A stretch of 41,475 nt of DNA from a virus: positions 1 to 41,475 of IMG/VR virus record IMGVR_UViG_3300047586_000013; one strand, written 5' to 3'. The notes beneath the pieces are model-generated. The model was given only the letters and a program-made list of their open reading frames with translations, was not told the DNA's origin and made no database searches. Below, in pieces: positions 38,301 to 41,475 of this stretch; positions within the stretch are counted from its first letter, which is position 1, and each line of letters begins with the position of its first letter. The position numbers were made by a program, and so were the translations under genes.

Positions 38301-39599
38301 TTAGGATATCCACCTAACCCTATCCCGCGGCCCTCGCTGTTGTAACACCGCTATCGCCCCGGCTATAGCGTCGAGTTGATCGTCGTGCCCATCGGGGTAC
38401 GTTTCGGCTTCGTCGAAAAACGAAGAGATATAATTCCCTTCGACGAGTTTGATATTTCCGGCTTCGGCGTGCGAACTAACGATTGATATGCGCGTATCCT
38501 TCGGGCCTGTCGGACGGTACGCCTTAAATACATGAGAGGGCAACACGAATCGGCGGAAATAATCAATCTGTTGAACGCCGCTCGCCCCTGGTTCCTGCTC
38601 CATGACGACCGGTATATGTTGGCCGTCCAATGATGCCGTTTGTTTGACCAAGCGCTCCGTATCCTGCGGTGTCGCGCGCGTTCTACGGACGTCGAATATA
38701 TAATAAGTCCCATCTTTTAACCCCACTTTAGCGCCGGCAGTATAATCCGGGTCTGGATTTGAGGGCGTCTCCGGCGTCGCTGCCATATCCCAGTATCTAA
38801 CTTTCCACGCATCCGACGGCCCTTCCTTTATTATTTCAAACCATTCGCGTTTAAAGAACCCGCCACCGTACACCGCATCCCAATCGCCTAAAAGTAATTG
38901 CCTACGCGTTATCGGATCGAGATTACTCAATGTATCGCTATATTCTTTATATGACAGATGTGGGTTATCCCCTAACCGTGCTCTAATGAATCGTCGATTA
39001 TGCTGTGCGCCTTCTAATATAAACCGCTGCTTAACCCATTGGTGGCCTTTACTACCTGGGTTTGAACTAGCCCAAATTCTAAGAGGTACATCATCCTCGA
39101 CCGGCTTACGGTTCCTCGACATTAACCAGGTATACTGTTTTTCTTCGAACTGTGTAAGTTCGTCAACGCCGATAAAATGATAATTTGCTCCTTGGTACTG
39201 ATCACGATCTGCGTCATTGCGAAAGTACCCGAATTTTAATTGCGCGCCACTAGGAAACGTTACCATATTATCTATATGATCCCAGTGTATTTTCATGCCG
39301 TCCGTCCATTCGTGCATTAAATCCATTAGCGCCCCTGGCTGCGCCAGCATACCATACGTCTTTCGAACAAGTAATGCATTATACGTCGGTTTCTCTACAT
39401 ACTGCAATGCGGCCATAAGTAACGCCACCGATTTACCGCCGCCGGCTGCGCCCCCATACAGGATCTCGCGCTCCTTACTCTTTAGAAGGACTGCCTGTTT
39501 CGGTGTCGGAGTTATCGGTATGTATGGATTCTTCAATATCGTCGCGTAGTATAATGCCTCGCTTCTTTCGTTCGGCGAAATACTCATCGATTCTTGCAT
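38301..39599 (-). CDS. terL: Large terminase subunit
   Basis: The protein has 432 aa. Walker A is GGAAGGGKS (49-57) and Walker B FIGVDELTQF (Asp146, Glu147). SRNRKPVEDDVPLRIWASSN is the coupling region. The RNase-H-like nuclease part has YWDMAATPETPSNPDPDYTA and, near the end, DGHDDQLDA. It drives DNA packaging and cuts genome units. Its start overlaps the small terminase by 125 nt; ATG 39597-39599 has a ribosome-like AAGGACGTGAT upstream. No intein is visible. Confidence 0.95.
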   Translation of the reverse strand: MQESMSISPNERSEALYYATILKNPYIPITPTPKQAVLLKSKEREILYGGAAGGGKSVALLMAALQYVEKPTYNALLVRKTYGMLAQPGALMDLMHEWTDGMKIHWDHIDNMVTFPSGAQLKFGYFRNDADRDQYQGANYHFIGVDELTQFEEKQYTWLMSRNRKPVEDDVPLRIWASSNPGSKGHQWVKQRFILEGAQHNRRFIRARLGDNPHLSYKEYSDTLSNLDPITRRQLLLGDWDAVYGGGFFKREWFEIIKEGPSDAWKVRYWDMAATPETPSNPDPDYTAGAKVGLKDGTYYIFDVRRTRATPQDTERLVKQTASLDGQHIPVVMEQEPGASGVQQIDYFRRFVLPSHVFKAYRPTGPKDTRISIVSSHAEAGNIKLVEGNYISSFFDEAETYPDGHDDQLDAIAGAIAVLQQRGPRDRVRWIS

Positions 39600-39957
39600 T
39601 AATCACGTCCTTATCTTCGGTAACTTCCTGCTTTATCTCCGCTTTATCGGCCACGTTCCAATGTGGAAACCTGCGGCGTAAATATTCCTTAATCGCTTCC
39701 GGTGATTTATCCTGATGTGTTACCCACCGACCAACGGCGTTTATCTCCGCGTCCGCATCCGCTTCCTCTAGTGCGGTGAAAAATAAGAAATATTTACCTT
39801 TACCTTCTACCATACCGCGCTTTATCCAGTTGTCTACTGTATCCGGATGCACGCGCGCGGCCCGTGCGGCAGTACTAATAAAATTACCTTTGCGGACCAA
39901 ATCGATGATTAATGCGGCACGTTCGTCGTTAAACTTCGTTTTACGTCCCGCTACCAT
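39475..39957 (-). CDS. terS: Small terminase subunit
   Basis: The protein has 160 aa. The N-terminal helix-turn-helix (NFISTAARAARVHPDTVDNW) binds packaging-site DNA. The middle helices (FLFFTALEEADADAEINAVG; SPEAIKEYLRRRFPHWN) are typical of phage small terminases. The C-terminal tail is acidic. The start overlaps the gene before by one base (TAATG). Confidence 0.9.
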   Translation of the reverse strand: MVAGRKTKFNDERAALIIDLVRKGNFISTAARAARVHPDTVDNWIKRGMVEGKGKYFLFFTALEEADADAEINAVGRWVTHQDKSPEAIKEYLRRRFPHWNVADKAEIKQEVTEDKDVINARIDEYFAERKKRGIILRDDIEESIHTDNSDTETGSPSKE

Positions 39958-40115
39958 TAATTATCACCCTCAACTATCTTCGGCAACCCCTGGATAAACA
40001 ACTTAATCCACGCGATATCCTGCGATATCTCGCCGATAATGATATCCTGTTCGTTGATACGGTTCGTGAGTGTAACGAGTAAATGCCCGACTGCGGCACG
40101 TTCGTCGTTATTCAT
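39957..40115 (-). CDS. Hypothetical 52-aa helical protein
   Basis: The protein has 52 aa. MNNDERAAVGHLLVTLTNRI then NEQDIIIGEISQDIAWIKLF are two amphipathic helices likely to pair. The start overlaps the end of the 79-aa gene, and the stop shares a base with the small terminase start, so it is coupled with packaging. It could be a terminase accessory. Confidence 0.6.
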   Translation of the reverse strand: MNNDERAAVGHLLVTLTNRINEQDIIIGEISQDIAWIKLFIQGLPKIVEGDN

Positions 40116-40347
40116 CGGCGCTAAATAACCCCTCATTCTTATCGTCTATAGCGTGCGGCCACGTTCTCGCGATAACGATTCTATTAATCGTGCCATCCTC
40201 ATTCTTGATTATATACCCAATGCGCCCAGGATAAAGAATATCAAGTTTATCAAAGTCCTCGTCGTCCGGATACACGACGCGGAATAGTTCTAACGCGTGC
40301 CACCGTTTCGGCTGTTGCGTTAAACTATCTATCTCTGAGTTTATCAT
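40108..40347 (-). CDS. Hypothetical 79-aa protein
   Basis: The protein has 79 aa. RWHALELFRVVYPDDEDFDK then PGRIGYIIKNEDGTINRIVI are a mixed alpha/beta pattern. GGTG is present before the ATG. It overlaps both neighbours. No family is recognised. Confidence 0.6.
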   Translation of the reverse strand: MINSEIDSLTQQPKRWHALELFRVVYPDDEDFDKLDILYPGRIGYIIKNEDGTINRIVIARTWPHAIDDKNEGLFSADE

Positions 40348-40534
40348 TATACACCGTAACGCAGTAATGCAACCGGTCCGGATTTATCTTACCTAACATT
40401 CTAACTTTTGAGCACGGGTCCGCACTCCACGATTTAATAACATCTGCCTTAGCGTACGTGATATCAATAAACTCGACGCTGCCGGTAGCGCAACCGTCGC
40501 ACATTTTAGGTTTTAAATTTCGTTCGTCGTCCAT
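40325..40534 (-). CDS. Hypothetical CxxC protein, 69 aa
   Basis: CDGCATGSVEFIDITYAKAD near the start, then DPCSKVRMLG and HYCVTVYNDK give four cysteines in total. It may hold one zinc or be disulfide-bonded. It overlaps the mini zinc ribbon by 29 nt and the 79-aa gene by 23 nt. Confidence 0.6.
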   Translation of the reverse strand: MDDERNLKPKMCDGCATGSVEFIDITYAKADVIKSWSADPCSKVRMLGKINPDRLHYCVTVYNDKLRDR

Positions 40535-40667
40535 TCTCTCGCCTCTTTAAACAATCGTCACACCGCTGTCGCATATTTGGGTTTCCAGCGGTGCGTATCG
40601 TTTGCCGCCCGTTACGATGCTGGATGATATACTCCCACGGTTTGCCACAATCGAGACATACGCGCAT
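40506..40667 (-). CDS. Mini zinc-ribbon protein (paralogue 2)
   Basis: The protein has 53 aa: CLDCGKPWEYIIQ at the start and CDDCLKRRE toward the end, with a basic tail. It shares the layout CxxCGK-x-I-x-R-x-I-x-G-x-P-x-CDxC with the gene directly upstream (40669-40866), so the two arose by tandem duplication. The ATG lies 1 nt after that gene's stop. It is below 60 codons and easily missed. Confidence 0.7.
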   Translation of the reverse strand: MRVCLDCGKPWEYIIQHRNGRQTIRTAGNPNMRQRCDDCLKRRENGRRTKFKT

Positions 40668-40668
40668 C

Positions 40669-40866
40669 TCAGATTTTCGCATATTTCTCCACTCGGCAAT
40701 TATCGCACGTTTCGCGGGGGCGCCCTGTTACCTTTATCATCGTGCGACTATCATACCACGCACGTATTACGTCGAATTCCTTGCCGCACTTCGAGCATAT
40801 CATCGTTTCATATATCGGCGGTCGGTTCGACTGACGTGCGGATATACCCCCGCGTTTCGTTCTCAC
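40669..40866 (-). CDS. Mini zinc-ribbon protein (paralogue 1)
   Basis: The protein has 65 aa from GTG 40864-40866, with GAGGGCGTGG upstream. A basic, disordered start is followed by CSKCGKEFDVIRAWY and, 26 residues later, CDNCRVEKY. The GRP-x-R-x-TCDNC stretch matches paralogue 2. A longer frame to 40908 is open but overlaps the upstream gene. Nucleic-acid or protein binding is likely. Confidence 0.68.
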   Translation of the reverse strand: MRTKRGGISARQSNRPPIYETMICSKCGKEFDVIRAWYDSRTMIKVTGRPRETCDNCRVEKYAKI

Positions 40867-40867
40867 G

Positions 40868-41056
40868 CTACCACGCCCTCGATAAGAAATGGTGGCACGT
40901 CGTACCATTCGGTGATACTAATATCTCGTTATTATCGCCAAGTAATGCGCCTGGGGGCATATAGTCATGATCGGGAAATAAGCACTCGCGAAGTACGTCC
41001 TGGTCACCGATTATTAGTCGCGTATGATCCACCCTGGCGCAGAGTTCGCACCTAAT
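40868..41056 (-). CDS. Small Cys/His-rich protein, start uncertain
   Basis: The frame encodes RCELCARVDHTRLIIGDQ, then REC, HDYMPPGALLGDNNEI and TCHHF. The CELC knuckle and later Cys/His could hold a zinc. The frame has no ATG before it; ATT at 41054-41056 (used here) keeps CELC, while GTG at 41030-41032 would lose it. It may be another near-cognate start or a joined frame. Translation upstream into the next gene is in the wrong frame. Confidence 0.45.
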   Translation of the reverse strand: MRCELCARVDHTRLIIGDQDVLRECLFPDHDYMPPGALLGDNNEILVSPNGTTCHHFLSRAW

Positions 41057-41057
41057 A

Positions 41058-41210
41058 CTATTGTATATCCATCGCTTCGGAGGGTCGGAACGTGTAGTCG
41101 TTCGGAAAGCCGCACCACGGGCATAATATTCGCGCTTTACCTTCCGTGTCGATCCGAAACGTCGTATTCTTGCGAAACAGCGGTTTACCACAGTTCGAAC
41201 ACTCCGGCAC
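41058..41210 (-). CDS. Mini zinc-ribbon protein (complete copy)
   Basis: The protein has 50 aa from GTG 41208-41210. AGGAGGT lies about 6 nt upstream and overlaps the end of the glycosidase-like gene. CSNC and, 23 residues later, CPWCGF bracket beta strands (KPLFRKN-TTFRIDTEGKAR). This is a compact two-knuckle ribbon. It is the first of a run of small zinc genes. Its 5' part repeats at 1-121. Confidence 0.75.
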   Translation of the reverse strand: MPECSNCGKPLFRKNTTFRIDTEGKARILCPWCGFPNDYTFRPSEAMDIQ

Positions 41211-41348
41211 ACCGAATACCTCCTATTGTATCTTATCGGCTATCTTTAACCACGGCGCTGTTAACGTACGGTGATACAGCGCGTTATTCGTCCCCATCAC
41301 ATAGATATCGTTACCACTTACCGCCGGCGAAGTACCTGCCAAGATTAC
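41090..41348. repeat. Terminal redundancy, copy 2
   Basis: This copy is identical to 1-259. It contains the 5' part of the zinc ribbon and a duplicated last 42 codons of the glycosidase-like gene (41223-41348). At 41349 the sequence jumps back to the same start as position 1, with only a two-base AC overlap at the joint. Confidence 0.95.
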
Positions 41349-41475
41349 ACGTGTAGTCGTTCGGAAAGCCGCACCACGGGCATAATATTCGCGCTTTACC
41401 TTCCGTGTCGATCCGAAACGTCGTATTCTTGCGAAACAGCGGTTTACCACAGTTCGAACACTCCGGCACACCGAA
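41349..41475. repeat. Terminal redundancy, copy 3 (127 bases)
   Basis: This copy is identical to bases 1-127. Exactly 127 bases of overlap is a typical assembler k-mer. It creates a false chimeric frame between the zinc ribbon and the glycosidase tail. Confidence 0.95.

Noticed and set aside
41057-41212. Upstream extension of the 40868 frame (MCRSVRT...)
   Set aside because: It overlaps the zinc-ribbon gene in another frame. That gene has a strong ribosome site and CxxC motifs, while the extension is Arg-rich shadow sequence.
41223-41471. 82-aa frame joining a Cys/Arg-rich part to the glycosidase tail
   Set aside because: It exists only because the sequence loops back at 41349. The first part is an alternative frame of the zinc ribbon, and the last part is the duplicated end of the gene at 134-1210.
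1-41475. CRISPR arrays, tRNA or rRNA genes, insertion sequences, integrase
   Set aside because: No regular spacer-repeat array, cloverleaf-like region, transposase or recombinase motif was visible on either strand. This was by eye, so a covariance-model search could still find a divergent tRNA.

Overview
The window is a nearly complete genome of a head-tailed (HK97-fold, siphovirus-like) virus of about 41.1 kb, assembled as a circle. The first 259 bases recur at 41090-41348, and the first 127 recur again at 41349-41475, so both ends are redundant. The host is probably an archaeon, although the sequence does not prove it. Several starts have a TATA-like box about 25-30 nt upstream and no bacterial -35/-10 pair (1411, 4158, 5245, 6460). 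Some of these leave almost no leader. Other genes use strong Shine-Dalgarno sites of the AGGAGGTGA type. The genome encodes a papain-like peptidase rather than a murein lysozyme, and very many tiny zinc-ribbon proteins. It has no polymerase, integrase or tRNA.

Almost every gene is on the minus strand, so the map reads from high to low coordinates. 41210-39957 is an island of tiny Zn-ribbon and hypothetical genes. It is followed by the small and large terminase (39957-38301), an HNH homing endonuclease, and a RecB/Cas4-like exonuclease. Next come small genes, a secreted papain-like peptidase with a carbohydrate-binding-like propeller tail (36039-34810) and the portal (33922-32555). An adhesion module of about 6 kb (32554-26396) sits between the portal and the MuF-like head protein. 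It contains a LamG protein with about 21 short repeats, a C-type-lectin-like protein, a TIM-barrel-like protein and a tail-tube-domain fusion. Then follow MuF, a Holliday-junction-resolvase-like nuclease, an HNH gene, the prohead protease, the major capsid protein, six small structural genes, and connector/closure/terminator proteins. The tail genes follow: tube-like proteins, G/GT chaperones with a -1 frameshift site, a 1623-aa tape measure, Gp37-like and Dit-like proteins, and a second lectin-like receptor-binding protein.

7563-6545 encodes a membrane-anchored thioredoxin-like protein and two small membrane proteins that could take part in lysis. 6460-1211 is the regulatory/early region. 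It holds a zinc-ribbon PD-(D/E)XK nuclease, the only rightward gene (5440-5775) with a palindromic divergent promoter, and short Cys-rich and membrane proteins. It also holds operator-like palindromes, an HNH-like protein, a C5 cytosine methyltransferase and an OB-fold-like ssDNA-binding candidate. A glycosidase-like secreted protein with the same propeller tail type as the peptidase (1210-134) closes the circle.

The most unusual features are these. A glutaredoxin-like CxxC domain lies inside the tape measure and shares its GCEYC active site with the separate membrane-anchored thioredoxin. The prohead protease has no ATG/GTG/TTG start and appears to begin at ATC behind an HNH gene. There are more than ten separate mini zinc-ribbon genes. 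Tail-tube-like domains are duplicated, one of them inside the adhesion module. The host assignment, lysis roles and redox hypothesis are inferences.
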